DNA of 64,000 nucleotides from an uncultured Blautia sp. (lineage in GTDB: Bacteria > Bacillota > Clostridia > Lachnospirales > Lachnospiraceae). The position numbers and the translations under genes are program-made. This document shows positions 50,436 through 60,013 of this stretch, in pieces; within the stretch, counting starts at the first letter, position 1; each line of letters begins with the position of its first letter. The stretch is from assembly GCA_900549015.1 (NCBI GenBank), contig URMH01000009.1, forward strand, positions 10,360 through 74,359, given 5' to 3'. The notes beneath the pieces were generated by a model that had not been told where the DNA came from, searched no databases, and worked only from the letters and a program-made list of their open reading frames with translations.

Positions 50436-51977
50436 TTATTTTTCTACAAGAAGAGAAGTTCCTGTCATTTCCTCCGGTTTTTCTTTTCCCATAAGCTCGA
50501 TAAGAGTCGGGATAATGTCTGCAAGACAGCCGTTTTCACGAAGTGTATATTTCGGATCTGCATTTACAAGAATAAACGGAACCGGATTTGTTGTGTGCGC
50601 TGTGAATGGTTCTCCTGTAGAGTAGTCGAGAAGCTGCTCTGCATTTCCGTGGTCTGCACAGATAAACATCTGTCCGTTCACTTCTTTAATTGCATCAACT
50701 GCTCTTCCCACACACTCGTCAACTGCTTCTACCGCTTTGATCGCAGCGTTTTCCACACCTGTATGACCAACCATATCCGGGTTTGCAAAGTTAACGATGA
50801 TCACATCATATTTATCGGATTTGATCGCCTCCACCAGTTTATCGCATACAGCAGGAGCGCTCATCTCCGGCTGAAGGTCGTATGTTGCAACCTTTGGAGA
50901 TTTTACAAGGATTCTGTCCTCTCCTTTATTCGGCTCTTCCACACCGCCGTTAAAGAAGAAAGTAACGTGCGCATATTTCTCTGTCTCTGCAATACGGGCC
51001 TGTGTCATATTGTTTGCAGCAAGCCACTCGCCAAATGTATTGTGAAGCTGCACTTTGTGGAATGCAACCAGTTTATTGCCGATTGTGTCATCATAATCTG
51101 TGAAGCATACAAAAGTAGTATCCAGACGTTTTTCTCTTTCAAATCCCTGGAATGCATCGTCACAGAATGCTCTTGTGATCTCACGTGCTCTGTCAGGACG
51201 GAAGTTGAAAAATACAACGGAATCTTTGTCAGATACAACAGCAACAGGACGTCCGTCTTTTTCCATTACAGTAGGAAGCACGAACTCGTCTGTCTTTCCA
51301 TCGTCATAGGAAGCCTGTACGGCTGCTGCCGCGTCTGTTCCTTTTACGCCTTCTCCCTTTGTAAGCGCCTTGTATGCAAGCTCTACACGGTCCCAGCGGT
51401 TATCGCGGTCCATTGCATAGTAACGTCCGGAAATCACGCCGATCTCTCCAACGCCGATTTCCTTCATTTTTGCTTCCAGTTCTTCAATGTAGCTCTTTCC
51501 TGATGCAGGAGGTGTGTCACGTCCGTCAAGGAAGCAGTGTACATAAACTTTCTCAAGACCTTCTCTTTTTGCCATCTCAAGAAGTCCGTAAAGATGTGTA
51601 TTGTGGCTGTGAACGCCGCCGTCTGAGAGAAGTCCCATAAAATGGATCGCAGAATTATTTTCTTTTGCATTTTTCATTGCTGCCAGAAGCGCCTCATTTT
51701 TGAAGAAATCTCCGTCTTCGATTTCTTTTGTGATTCTTGTAAGCTCCTGGTATACGATACGGCCTGCACCCATGTTCAGATGTCCTACCTCAGAGTTACC
51801 CATCTGACCGTCCGGAAGACCTACGGAAAGACCGCTTGCATATCCTTTTACAAAAGGACACTCTGCCATCAGCCTGTCCATAACAGGAGTTTTCGCCTCA
51901 TATACAGCGTTTGCTTCCTGCTTTTCGTTGAGTCCGTATCCATCAAGAATCATTAAAACGGTTGGTTTTTTGCTCAT
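50436..51977 (-). CDS. gpmI: 2,3-bisphosphoglycerate-independent phosphoglycerate mutase
   Basis: 513 residues, full length. ILDGYGLNEK (metal-binding Asp), the catalytic Ser in QMGNSEVGHLNMGAGRIVYQ (about residue 62), SDGGVHSH, HCFLDGRDTPP, RYYAMDRDNRWDR, NFRPDRAREITRAF, NFANPDMVGHTG and ICADHGNAEQL. It interconverts 3- and 2-phosphoglycerate with Mn. RBS AAGGAGAACATT. It stands alone here rather than in the usual gap-pgk-tpi-gpmI run. Confidence 0.97.
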   Translation of the reverse strand: MSKKPTVLMILDGYGLNEKQEANAVYEAKTPVMDRLMAECPFVKGYASGLSVGLPDGQMGNSEVGHLNMGAGRIVYQELTRITKEIEDGDFFKNEALLAAMKNAKENNSAIHFMGLLSDGGVHSHNTHLYGLLEMAKREGLEKVYVHCFLDGRDTPPASGKSYIEELEAKMKEIGVGEIGVISGRYYAMDRDNRWDRVELAYKALTKGEGVKGTDAAAAVQASYDDGKTDEFVLPTVMEKDGRPVAVVSDKDSVVFFNFRPDRAREITRAFCDDAFQGFEREKRLDTTFVCFTDYDDTIGNKLVAFHKVQLHNTFGEWLAANNMTQARIAETEKYAHVTFFFNGGVEEPNKGEDRILVKSPKVATYDLQPEMSAPAVCDKLVEAIKSDKYDVIIVNFANPDMVGHTGVENAAIKAVEAVDECVGRAVDAIKEVNGQMFICADHGNAEQLLDYSTGEPFTAHTTNPVPFILVNADPKYTLRENGCLADIIPTLIELMGKEKPEEMTGTSLLVEK

Positions 51978-52093
51978 AATGTTCTCCTTTATATATTATT
52001 GTTGTTTTTAATACATTCTTACCCGTCTATACTACCAAAAATCGAGGATTTTTGCAACACTCCCAGGCTTCAGGAATCGGAAGAATCTTTTTT

Positions 52094-52324
52094 TTAATCT
52101 TCTTTATTTTTATACTCCTCTAGTTTTCTCTGAAGATACAAAATATAATGGATACACCCGCACACAAAAGAAGCCAGAAGAAGAGAAAAGGCTCCCGCTG
52201 CCAGCATATATCTTCTTGCACTGTCCGTCTCTTCCGGTGCTCCCGCTACCGTACAGTAAAAAACAGCTCCTGCAAATAAAAGAACAAGCCCTGCGGAAAT
52301 CACCGCTTTTATCACTCTTTTCAT
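52094..52324 (-). CDS. Small hypothetical membrane protein
   Basis: 76 residues from ATG 52324, 6 bp after GGAGG. Two hydrophobic helices (AVISAGLVLLFAGAVFYCTVAG and MLAAGAFSLLLASFVCGCIHYILYL) are followed by a short charged tail LQRKLEEYKNKED. No family recognised. Between gpmI and the HTH gene; start from ATG 52327 is also possible but gives only a 3-bp spacing. Confidence 0.65.
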   Translation of the reverse strand: MKRVIKAVISAGLVLLFAGAVFYCTVAGAPEETDSARRYMLAAGAFSLLLASFVCGCIHYILYLQRKLEEYKNKED

Positions 52325-52422
52325 CATACACCTCCGTTCGTGTCGATATAAAGACACTATTATAATCTTTATTTTACCCGGATAATGGTTTTATATCAAG
52401 AAAAACTGGACAGGATATACGT

Positions 52423-52668
52423 ATGATAAAATATGACCGCTTATGGAAAACAATGAAGGAACGCGGTATTTCACAGTATGATTTATATGAACATTATCAC
52501 ATTACAAAATCGCTTCTGGACCGCTTCCGCAAAAATCTCAATACAGAAGTTTACACACTCGACCGAATCTGCACCATTCTCAACTGTAATATTGAGGATA
52601 TTGTAGAACACGTTCCCGATGAACCACCGATGGAAAACGAAAGTTCAGATGAAAAGGAAAATTCTTGA
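52423..52668 (+). CDS. Small Cro/CI-type HTH transcriptional regulator
   Basis: 81 residues. The whole of residues 1-66 is a Xre-family helix-turn-helix: MIKYDRLWKTMKERGISQYDLYEHYHITKSLLDRFRKN and TLDRICTILNCNIEDIVEHV, followed by an acidic tail rich in Pro and Glu. These single-domain regulators are common in Clostridia; target unknown. RBS is weak (AGGATATACGT). Confidence 0.85.
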   Translation: MIKYDRLWKTMKERGISQYDLYEHYHITKSLLDRFRKNLNTEVYTLDRICTILNCNIEDIVEHVPDEPPMENESSDEKENS

Positions 52669-52750
52669 TTCTTCTCTTTCAAAACTTCTGCAAATCCATT
52701 ATAATAAGAACGGATACAAAATTTAACTTTTAGATACGGAGATTAAATTT

Positions 52751-53410
52751 ATGAACGTTTTTGATATTCTCGGACCGGTGATGATCGGTCCTTCCAGTTC
52801 TCATACCGCAGGTGCAGCCCGAATTGGACTTATCACTCGCACACTCCTTGGAAAGCCACCTGTCCGGGCTTCCATTCTTCTTCACGGTTCCTTTGCAAAA
52901 ACATATAAAGGTCACGGCACAGACAAAGCGATCGTTGCCGGAATCCTGGGAATGCAGGCGCACGATGAGCGTATTCGTTTTTCCCTTGAGGAAGCGGAAA
53001 AAGAAGGGCTTCTTGTGGAAATCTACACAGCAGACCTTGATGACGCCCACCCCAATACAGCAGAGATCACTCTGACTTCCGAAGACGGAACTACAGTATC
53101 TCTTCGCGGAAGCAGCATTGGCGGCGGAAATATTATGGTGACAAAGGTAAACGGAATGGACGTTTCCCTTACCGGTCAGCACACTACCCTCATCGTACTT
53201 CATAAAGACACCCCGGGAACGATTGCGGCTGTCACAGAACTCATGGCAGACTGCGGCGTGAATATCTGTAATTTCCGTCTTTCCAGACAGACGAAGGGCG
53301 GACAGGCTGTTATGACCATCGAAATCGACGGCTGTTCTGACTCTTCCTTAAATGACAAAATCAGCCGGCTTCCAAATATTTACTCAAGCACTATGCTTTT
53401 GCCAATTTAA
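52751..53410 (+). CDS. sdaAB: L-serine dehydratase, iron-sulfur-dependent, beta subunit
   Basis: 219 residues. FDILGPVMIGPSSSHTAGAARIG is the N-terminal signature; HGSFAKTYKGHGTDKAIVAG follows, and the last 70 residues are an ACT domain (TLIVLHKDTPGTIAAVTELMAD). With the alpha subunit it deaminates serine to pyruvate and ammonia via a [4Fe-4S] cluster. The alpha gene starts 11 bp after it (AGGAGGTTTT). RBS CGGAG. Confidence 0.96.
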   Translation: MNVFDILGPVMIGPSSSHTAGAARIGLITRTLLGKPPVRASILLHGSFAKTYKGHGTDKAIVAGILGMQAHDERIRFSLEEAEKEGLLVEIYTADLDDAHPNTAEITLTSEDGTTVSLRGSSIGGGNIMVTKVNGMDVSLTGQHTTLIVLHKDTPGTIAAVTELMADCGVNICNFRLSRQTKGGQAVMTIEIDGCSDSSLNDKISRLPNIYSSTMLLPI

Positions 53411-53421
53411 CAGGAGGTTTT

Positions 53422-54330
53422 ATGGACTTAAATTATTATTCAATACGTGAACTTTTAGACAGCGCAAAAAAAGAAGGACTTCCTCTTTCTTCTCTTGTTC
53501 TCACACAGCAGGCAGAGCAGCTTGAGCTTACAGAAGAAGAAGTATACAACAAAATGCGGGAAAACTATCTTGTCATGCGCGCTTCTATTGAACCGGGCTG
53601 CGACCCGGATCTTCGCAGTACAAGCGGACTTACTGGCGGAGACGCCTATAAAATGAAATGTGCTGTAGAACAGAAAAAAAATCTTACAGGACCTCTTCTG
53701 GGAGGAGCGCTTTACCGTGCCCTTGCTGTTTCTGAACTGAACGCTTCTATGGGGCGGATTGTAGCAGCTCCAACAGCAGGAAGCTGCGGAATTGTTCCTG
53801 CTGCTGTTCTTACAATGGAAGAAATGTATCATCTTTCCGAAAAAGAATGTGTCATGTCTCTTTTTACAGCCTCTGCTGTCGGCATGGTCATCGCAAACAA
53901 TGCTTCTCTCGCAGGAGCGGAAGGCGGCTGTCAGGCAGAATGCGGTTCTGCCGCTGCAATGGCTGCTGCCGCTGTTGTGGAGCTGGCAGGCGGAACTCCG
54001 GATATGATCGATTCTGCCGTTGCCATTACCCTTAAAAATATTCTGGGTCTTGTATGCGACCCGGTTGCCGGGCTTGTGGAAATCCCCTGCATTAAAAGAA
54101 ACGCTTCCGGTGTTGCCGGAGCTTTTGTTGGCGCAGAGCTTGCCCTCGCAGGAATTAAGAGCGCCATTCCCGCAGATGAAGTCATTATCACCATGAAAAA
54201 AGTAGGAAACGCCATGCCTGCCACACTTCGCGAAACCGCAGAAGGCGGACTTGCCGCCACTCCTACAGGACGAAAGCTTTTCGATCAGGTCTTCGGAAAA
54301 CCCTGCAGCCACAAAACCTGCGGCGTTTAA
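53422..54330 (+). CDS. sdaAA: L-serine dehydratase, iron-sulfur-dependent, alpha subunit
   Basis: 302 residues, the catalytic subunit. Fe-S and active-site features: ELNASMGRIVAAPTAGSCGIVPAAVL, GAEGGCQAECGSAAAMAAAAVVELAGGTP (Cys ligands), NILGLVCDPVAGLVEIPCIKRNA. The C-terminal FGKPCSHKTCGV provides further Cys. RBS ACAGGAGGTTTT. Cotranscribed with sdaAB and followed by a terminator. Confidence 0.96.
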   Translation: MDLNYYSIRELLDSAKKEGLPLSSLVLTQQAEQLELTEEEVYNKMRENYLVMRASIEPGCDPDLRSTSGLTGGDAYKMKCAVEQKKNLTGPLLGGALYRALAVSELNASMGRIVAAPTAGSCGIVPAAVLTMEEMYHLSEKECVMSLFTASAVGMVIANNASLAGAEGGCQAECGSAAAMAAAAVVELAGGTPDMIDSAVAITLKNILGLVCDPVAGLVEIPCIKRNASGVAGAFVGAELALAGIKSAIPADEVIITMKKVGNAMPATLRETAEGGLAATPTGRKLFDQVFGKPCSHKTCGV

Positions 54331-54379
54331 ATTTCTCCAGAACAAAGGATCTCGCTTGCGGGATTCTCAGCTATCACAA

Positions 54380-54419
54380 AAAATCCTGTGCGGACTTTAT
54401 TCCATGCACAGGATTTTTT
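54380..54419 (+). terminator. Terminator after sdaAA
   Basis: aaaatcctgtgc pairs with gcacaggatttt and ends in a run of six T; the loop is about 14 nt. Confidence 0.9.
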
Positions 54420-54480
54420 ATTCTGTATAAAATTTTCCCTTTTTCATATACATATCTTAAAAGAAAATATTGAGGCTTTT

Positions 54481-55305
54481 ATGAAATATCTTTTTCGCCG
54501 TCCTGCCCGCTCCCGGACGCTTCTTATCCTTGCAGCAGCTTACATAATCGGAGCCGGCGCAGGAAATCTTTACAGCTTCCTCCGCTCCGAACAAAAGACT
54601 GTGCAAACATCGTCTTCCTCCACAAGCTGGGGACTGAGCTTTCAGGACGAAGGCAAACGCCCCGTCGGAAACGCCTCCGTGGAAGAACTGGCACAGTACG
54701 ATGCTTATTTTGCAGAAGATACGGAAGAAAAAGTTCTCTACCTTACTTTTGACTGCGGCTATGAAAACGGAAATATGCCCGCAATCCTGGACGCTCTGAA
54801 AAAGCACCGCGTTCCCGCTGCTTTTTTCGTAGTGGGAAATTTTATCAAAGACAATCCGGAGCTTATTAAGCATATGGTGCAGGAAGGGCACATCGTTGGA
54901 AATCACACTCTCACCCACCCGGATATGTCGTCCATCTCTTCTGTGGAAGCTTTTCAGAAAGAGCTTGCCGGAGTCGAAAAGCTGTATGAAGATTTAACCA
55001 AAACTCCCATGACAAAATTTTACCGTCCGCCCCGCGGAATATACAGTACAAAAAATCTTTCTATGGCAAAGGAGCTTGGATATAAAACCTTCTTCTGGAG
55101 TCTTGCCTATGTAGACTGGTATGAAGACAGCCAGCCCACAAAGGAAGAGGCTTTTGATAAGCTCTTAACACGTATTCACCCCGGAGCAGTTGTCCTTCTT
55201 CACAGCACTTCAAAAACAAATGCTGAGATTCTGGACGAACTGCTCACAAAATGGGAAGAAATGGGTTATACTTTCCGCTCTCTGACAGAACTTGTTAAAA
55301 ATTAA
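54481..55305 (+). CDS. Polysaccharide deacetylase (delta-lactam/PdaA-like)
   Basis: 274 residues from ATG 54481 (TGAGGCTTTT upstream; in-frame codons further up fall in the terminator region). Signal/membrane segment (14-30). NodB domain: VLYLTFDCGYENGNMPAILDALKKHRVPAAFFVVGNFI, IVGNHTLTHPDMSS, YRPPRGIYSTKNLSMAKELGYKTFFWSLAYVDW and HPGAVVLLHSTSKTNAEILDELL. The metal site is D-C-G/H-T-x-x-H form with TFDCG, as in PdaA which helps make muramic delta-lactam in spore cortex. Convergent with the sulfatase gene, their 3' ends overlapping by 11 bp. Confidence 0.9.
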   Translation: MKYLFRRPARSRTLLILAAAYIIGAGAGNLYSFLRSEQKTVQTSSSSTSWGLSFQDEGKRPVGNASVEELAQYDAYFAEDTEEKVLYLTFDCGYENGNMPAILDALKKHRVPAAFFVVGNFIKDNPELIKHMVQEGHIVGNHTLTHPDMSSISSVEAFQKELAGVEKLYEDLTKTPMTKFYRPPRGIYSTKNLSMAKELGYKTFFWSLAYVDWYEDSQPTKEEAFDKLLTRIHPGAVVLLHSTSKTNAEILDELLTKWEEMGYTFRSLTELVKN

Positions 55306-56788
55306 GCTTTAAAGGTTCCTCCTCGTCCAGCCAGGAAACCGTTTCCCAGATCCTCTGCCCGTTATTGGACTGCGGTTCTCCCGGCGTACTTCTTCCGTTT
55401 TCTACATAAGATTTCAGAATATTGCGGAGTTCTCCTGCAAGCTCTTTATGCTCCTCGATTACATTTTTCCGCTCTCCAATATCATCGGAGAGATCATAAA
55501 GCTGAAATCTTGGAAGACTTTCATCTTTCGTCCCGGAGACAGGTTCCGACCAGCCTCCAGATCCCTGGCACATTTCCAGCTTAAAGTTTCCTCTTCTTAT
55601 GGATAAAGAGCCGTCGATACTCTGATGTACAATATCCTTTCGAACCTCATCTCCTTCCGGCTCCTTCCAGAGAGGCAGATTGCTCACACTGTCCTCTCCG
55701 CAGTTGTCCGGAAGAGAGACTCCGAGAATCTCCGCCATTGTCGCCATAAAATCAGAAAGGCACACAATCTTTTTACAGACTTTTCCGCCATGCAATTCCT
55801 CCGGCCACTGTACAATAAGAGGGATTCTGTGACCGCCTTCATAAATGTCGGATTTTGTTCCCCGGAAAACATAGCTTGGATTATGCCCTTTTTCTTCCAG
55901 CTCCTTATAATCTGCCATTGGAGAACAGCCGTTATCTGATGTGTAAATCACAATGGTATTGTCGTAAAGACCTGTCTCTTTCAGCTTTTCTGTCAATCTT
56001 CCCACTACATCGTCACAGTGAAGGACAAAATCTCCATATTCGTTCGTGCCTGATTTTCCCTGAAATTCTTTTCCCGGAAGGATCGGTGTGTGTGGAGCAG
56101 GCATTGGAAAATAGATAAAGAATGGCGTTTCCCCGTCCTTATTATTTTCTATTTCCTGCGTTACCTTTTCCGTCAGCTCGTCCAGAACATTCTCATGATG
56201 GAAATGTGCGCCCGTCGGTCCTTTTCTCCAGTATTTCTTTCCCTTACTCTCTGTCTCATGATCCGGCACTTCCGTGAAATGATCGTTTTCTATGTAAACA
56301 TAGGGCGGCATATCGAGAGAGCCGCTGATTCCGTAATAATAATCAAACCCGTTGCTTACAGGTGAGCGTGCAATGCGCCCCTTGTAGTCTACACCGCTGC
56401 AGGCATCAAAATCCGGCACTTCCTGAAAATCCGGCGTTTTGGAAAAACTCATTCCAAGATGCCATTTCCCGATCATCACAGTGCGGTATCCATTTTCCTT
56501 AAAAAGATTTGCCACCGTTTTCCTGCCTTCCTCTATCAAGGGCTCTGAATATCCCCCCACAACTGAGGATTTCAGTCTGGAACGCCAATTATATCTTCCC
56601 GTAAGAATGCTGTATCTGGACGGCGTACACACTGCGGAAGAAGAATGTGCATCAGTAAATTTCACCCCGTTTTTGCATAAAGCGTCAAGGTGCGGCGTCT
56701 CAAAAGGACATTTTTCGTTAAATGCACGAATATCTCCATATCCCATATCATCTGCAAGAATGTAGATTACATTTGGCTTTTTCGTCAT
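55295..56788 (-). CDS. Type I sulfatase (Cys-type, needs formylglycine)
   Basis: 497 residues without signal peptide. VIYILADDMGYGDI (metal-binding Asp pair), SAVCTPSRYSILTGRYNWRSR with C54 of the C-x-P-S-R motif that is oxidised to formylglycine, VMIGKWHLG, IVIYTSDNGCSPM (second metal site) and HRIPLIVQWP complete the alkaline-phosphatase fold. The CxPSR Cys can be modified by the radical SAM maturase encoded at 62759. Cytosolic location means that sulfated sugars are imported first, by the ABC genes in front of it (4-bp overlap with the binding protein gene). Confidence 0.94.
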   Translation of the reverse strand: MTKKPNVIYILADDMGYGDIRAFNEKCPFETPHLDALCKNGVKFTDAHSSSAVCTPSRYSILTGRYNWRSRLKSSVVGGYSEPLIEEGRKTVANLFKENGYRTVMIGKWHLGMSFSKTPDFQEVPDFDACSGVDYKGRIARSPVSNGFDYYYGISGSLDMPPYVYIENDHFTEVPDHETESKGKKYWRKGPTGAHFHHENVLDELTEKVTQEIENNKDGETPFFIYFPMPAPHTPILPGKEFQGKSGTNEYGDFVLHCDDVVGRLTEKLKETGLYDNTIVIYTSDNGCSPMADYKELEEKGHNPSYVFRGTKSDIYEGGHRIPLIVQWPEELHGGKVCKKIVCLSDFMATMAEILGVSLPDNCGEDSVSNLPLWKEPEGDEVRKDIVHQSIDGSLSIRRGNFKLEMCQGSGGWSEPVSGTKDESLPRFQLYDLSDDIGERKNVIEEHKELAGELRNILKSYVENGRSTPGEPQSNNGQRIWETVSWLDEEEPLKLNF

Positions 56789-58206
56789 GATTCATTCCCC
56801 TGTTCCATTCCGTAATTATTATCTGCACTCCAGCCGTTTTCCCCCTCTACAGAAGCGATCACTTCTCCGAAGGACTTATTTAAAGTCTCTGCCATTTCTT
56901 CTGCTGTGATGGCATCAGCTAAAAATTCCTGTCCTGTGCGGTGGAAATAATTTCTCCACTGCTCATTTACACCTGTATACCAGGGCATACGAAGAGGCTC
57001 TTCTGTAATAGTGAAACCTGCAAGGCGTTCCGGAAGCTCTACAGTCGTTGCAAGAGGAATCCTGTTAATCTCCTCTGCAAGTCTTGTCTGGATTTCCGGT
57101 GAAGACATATACTGTACAAAATCAAGAGCTGCCGCGTATTTTTCCTCATCTTCTTCCAGCGCTTTGTTCATTCCGAAAATAATATCCGGCTGTCCCCCGA
57201 GGATTACAGATTTTCCAAGTGCATTTTCATTTGTCTCCTCTGTAATTACAGGAACCGGCATTACTCCATATTCGAAGCTGTCGCCTACAATAGACTGAAT
57301 CTTTTCAAGAGACGTACTCATTGCCTGTACCATTGCGACTTCTCCTCTTGCAAACATTTCAATGGCGTTTTTCTGATCCAGACCATTGTAATCAGAAGTC
57401 CAGTACTGGGAAAATTCTTTCATAAGCTCAAAGCTTTCAATGAGTTTTTCATCTTTGAAATCGATTTTTCCTTCATCATATCCCCTGCACATTTCCGCCA
57501 GCTCCACATAACCGTTTCCGGAAACGTCAAGAACTTCTACCATTTCGTGGTCGATCTGGCTACAGATAGAATTATTAAACCACAACCAGGATAAATCTGC
57601 AATCGTTGCATTTGGAAATGCGAATGGAATGTTTCCCGCTTCTTTTAATTTGCTGCAGGTATCCATAAATTCCTCCCATGTTTCCGGAACCTCTGCTCCT
57701 GCTGCCTCCAGCATATCTTTATTATAGAAAACACGCACCACACTTGTTGCAGTAGGATACCCCGGCACATCGTCTTCTGTAATATACATCTGTTCTGCAA
57801 TATACTCCGGCAGCGTCTCTTTCCAGGGCTGTCCCTTATCATAAATGCTCTCTTCCTCATACAGATCTTTAAAATTTGTAAGGTATCCTGCCTTATAATC
57901 CTGAGTCATATCATAAATAATTCCTGTGTATACGTCCGGTCCCTGTCCTGCTGAAAACTGAGTCATAAGCCATGTTCTGTAATCTGCAGACGGAAGAGAC
58001 TCAAACTGAATTTCTGTTCCTGTTTTCTCCGTATATTCTGTAAGGATTTCATTCATTACCTTATTTGCCTTTTCGTCCGTATCAAGATCCTGGGCAAACA
58101 CAAGCTTTACCTTATCCTCCGCTTTTACCTCCACACCCGGAAGCATTCCTCCCAGAAGCCCCATTGCGGTCGCTGCACACATTACTGTAAGATTTCTTTT
58201 TTTCAT
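56785..58206 (-). CDS. Carbohydrate ABC transporter substrate-binding protein
   Basis: 473 residues. Signal peptide 1-29 (MGLLGGMLPGVEVKA), then the MalE/UgpB-like fold: LVFAQDLDTDEKANKVMNEIL, FNATIADLSWLWFNN, FSQYWTSDYNGLDQKNAIEMFARGEVAMVQAMST and INRIPLATTVELPER. Note the absence of a lipobox Cys, unusual for a Gram-positive binding protein; VKA-ED looks like a signal-peptidase I site. Overlaps the sulfatase by 4 bp (ATGA). Ligand is probably a sulfated oligosaccharide. RBS AAGGAGGACACAGAAA. Confidence 0.9.
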   Translation of the reverse strand: MKKRNLTVMCAATAMGLLGGMLPGVEVKAEDKVKLVFAQDLDTDEKANKVMNEILTEYTEKTGTEIQFESLPSADYRTWLMTQFSAGQGPDVYTGIIYDMTQDYKAGYLTNFKDLYEEESIYDKGQPWKETLPEYIAEQMYITEDDVPGYPTATSVVRVFYNKDMLEAAGAEVPETWEEFMDTCSKLKEAGNIPFAFPNATIADLSWLWFNNSICSQIDHEMVEVLDVSGNGYVELAEMCRGYDEGKIDFKDEKLIESFELMKEFSQYWTSDYNGLDQKNAIEMFARGEVAMVQAMSTSLEKIQSIVGDSFEYGVMPVPVITEETNENALGKSVILGGQPDIIFGMNKALEEDEEKYAAALDFVQYMSSPEIQTRLAEEINRIPLATTVELPERLAGFTITEEPLRMPWYTGVNEQWRNYFHRTGQEFLADAITAEEMAETLNKSFGEVIASVEGENGWSADNNYGMEQGNES

Positions 58207-58245
58207 TTTCTGTGTCCTCCTTTATTTTAAATTTTATTTTTTTTA

Positions 58246-59061
58246 TTATCCTTTTACTGCTCCCTGCGTAAGTCCAGCCACAAATGAGCGGCTCGCACAA
58301 CAGAATAAAATAATGAGCGGCAGGGACGCCGTTACATATCCGGCAAATACAACTCCGTTTCCTTCCACAGCGCTTCGGATCAGTTTCGTCAAAGCAACTG
58401 CTATCTGCTGTGTATTTTCCCCTGTTGTAGATACGAGAGGCCATAAATAATTATTCCATGCTGCAAGACCTGTCATGATCACCACTGTAGAAAGTGTGGG
58501 CTTTGAGAGAGGCACCACGATTTTTGTAAGAATCTGAAGCTCTCCTGCCCCTTCCATGTCTGCCGCCTCAAAGAGACTTTTGGAAAGTCCCTCCATTGAA
58601 GTCTTTAAAAGAAAAGTAGCTGTTGCCGAGCTTGCCGCTGCCGGAGGCAGAATTAATCCCCAGAAGGTATTGTACATATGCAAATTTGTAATCTGAATAA
58701 ACTGAGGGATCAAAAGCACAAAGCCCGGAATCATTAAAAGCGCCATAATTGCCAGATATAAAAATGTAGAGCCTGCAAACTTAAATCTCACAAAAGCGTA
58801 TGCTGCCAGGGTTCCTGTTATCAGTACAATTCCAATGACGCACACAGTTACAAAAAATGTATTCAGCATAGGCTTGAATACCTGTGCCCCAGCCTTCACA
58901 TAATTTGTAAAATGCCAGGCTGCGGGAAGCGAAAACGGAGTCTTTACAATCTCCTCGCTCCATTTAAAGGAATTGGAAAGGAGCAGAAAAAACGGGATCA
59001 ATACAAGAAGTACGATCAATCCAAGAAATACTCTTCCCAGAACAGATGCTGCTTTTTTCAT
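58246..59061 (-). CDS. Carbohydrate ABC transporter permease (MalG-like)
   Basis: 271 residues, six membrane helices. FFLLLSNSFKWSEEI start, the EAA motif region SLFEAADMEGAGELQILTKIVVPLSKPTLSTVVIMT, and VALTKLIRSAVEGNGVVFAGYVTASLPLIILF are typical of MalG/UgpE permeases. Fifteen bp after the partner permease. The ATPase is not in the operon; a shared MsmX-type ATPase elsewhere is expected. Confidence 0.93.
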   Translation of the reverse strand: MKKAASVLGRVFLGLIVLLVLIPFFLLLSNSFKWSEEIVKTPFSLPAAWHFTNYVKAGAQVFKPMLNTFFVTVCVIGIVLITGTLAAYAFVRFKFAGSTFLYLAIMALLMIPGFVLLIPQFIQITNLHMYNTFWGLILPPAAASSATATFLLKTSMEGLSKSLFEAADMEGAGELQILTKIVVPLSKPTLSTVVIMTGLAAWNNYLWPLVSTTGENTQQIAVALTKLIRSAVEGNGVVFAGYVTASLPLIILFCCASRSFVAGLTQGAVKG

Positions 59062-59075
59062 TTTTCTCCCCCTTT

Positions 59076-59981
59076 CTAATCCATTGTTTCCGTATTTTTC
59101 AGAAACTTGTTATTTACCAGTGTCAAAAGCATGATCAGCACGAACAATATGGTTCCAAGTGCTGAACAGTACCCCATTCTCCTGTAGGAAAATCCCTGCT
59201 CATACATATACACAGCAGGAACCATAGTAGAAGTTCCGGGTCCGCCTTTTGTAAGGATATAAACCGTATCAAAAACCTGCAGAGAATTAATGATGGCAAG
59301 CGTTACCATAAGCTTGATCTGGCTTGCGATCATGGGAAGGTCGATCATGCGTATTCTCTGAAACAGGGTCACGCCGTCCAGATCTGCCGCCTCAAACAAG
59401 TCTGTGGGAATCGACTGCAAAGCGCCAAAATATAAAAGAAACGGCATACCACCAAGAGATACCATGCCAAGCCAGGGAAACCCCACTGCAAGAACAGACC
59501 CCAGGGCTGTCTGCGAATTTCCAAGCCAGGGCTTTGCCAGTCCCGAAAGCCCTATATCTCTTAAAAAGGTATTGATCACACCAGTATCGCCATTTAACAG
59601 CCACTGCCACAGAAGAATGACTACCACTGTGGGAACTACCATAGTAAAGGTAATTGCAGTTCTTGTAAAATACTGCATCTTCTTTGAGCGCACCGCATAG
59701 AGAAGCTCTGCTGTCAAAAGCGGAATCGTAAGCACGATCAGTACCTGCACCACCATAACAAAAAATGCCCTAACAATGCTTTCCAGAAACATTTTGTCGT
59801 GGAATGCCTCCACAAAATTTTCAAGTCCTATAAACTCATTCAGATTTGCTCCGTTCCAGTTAAAAAATGACTTTGTAATTGCCATTCCAAACGGTATGTA
59901 CTTAAATATGATGAGAAGAGCAAAAATAGGAATGAGAAAAAGATAGGGCTTAAATGTCCGAAATCTGATTTTCTTTTTCAT
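59076..59981 (-). CDS. Carbohydrate ABC transporter permease (MalF/UgpA-like)
   Basis: 301 residues, six membrane helices. IPFGMAITKSFFNWNGANLNEFIGLENFVEAF, the EAA region LFEAADLDGVTLFQRIRMIDLPMIASQIKLMVTLAIINSLQVFDTVYILTKGG (FDTVYILTKGGPG is characteristic). First gene of the transport-sulfatase operon, behind a promoter with two AraC-type boxes. RBS CAGGAGTGAAATCAA. Confidence 0.93.
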   Translation of the reverse strand: MKKKIRFRTFKPYLFLIPIFALLIIFKYIPFGMAITKSFFNWNGANLNEFIGLENFVEAFHDKMFLESIVRAFFVMVVQVLIVLTIPLLTAELLYAVRSKKMQYFTRTAITFTMVVPTVVVILLWQWLLNGDTGVINTFLRDIGLSGLAKPWLGNSQTALGSVLAVGFPWLGMVSLGGMPFLLYFGALQSIPTDLFEAADLDGVTLFQRIRMIDLPMIASQIKLMVTLAIINSLQVFDTVYILTKGGPGTSTMVPAVYMYEQGFSYRRMGYCSALGTILFVLIMLLTLVNNKFLKNTETMD

Positions 59982-60013
59982 TTGATTTCACTCCTGTCGT
60001 TGTTGTTAAGCCC

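Noticed and set aside
50595..51503. Plus-strand frame of 302 codons opposite gpmI
   Set aside because: Shadow of gpmI; Cys- and His-rich nonsense.
53455..54345. Minus-strand frame of 296 codons opposite sdaAA
   Set aside because: Antisense of a certain gene; composition rich in Cys, Ser and Phe, no homology recognised.
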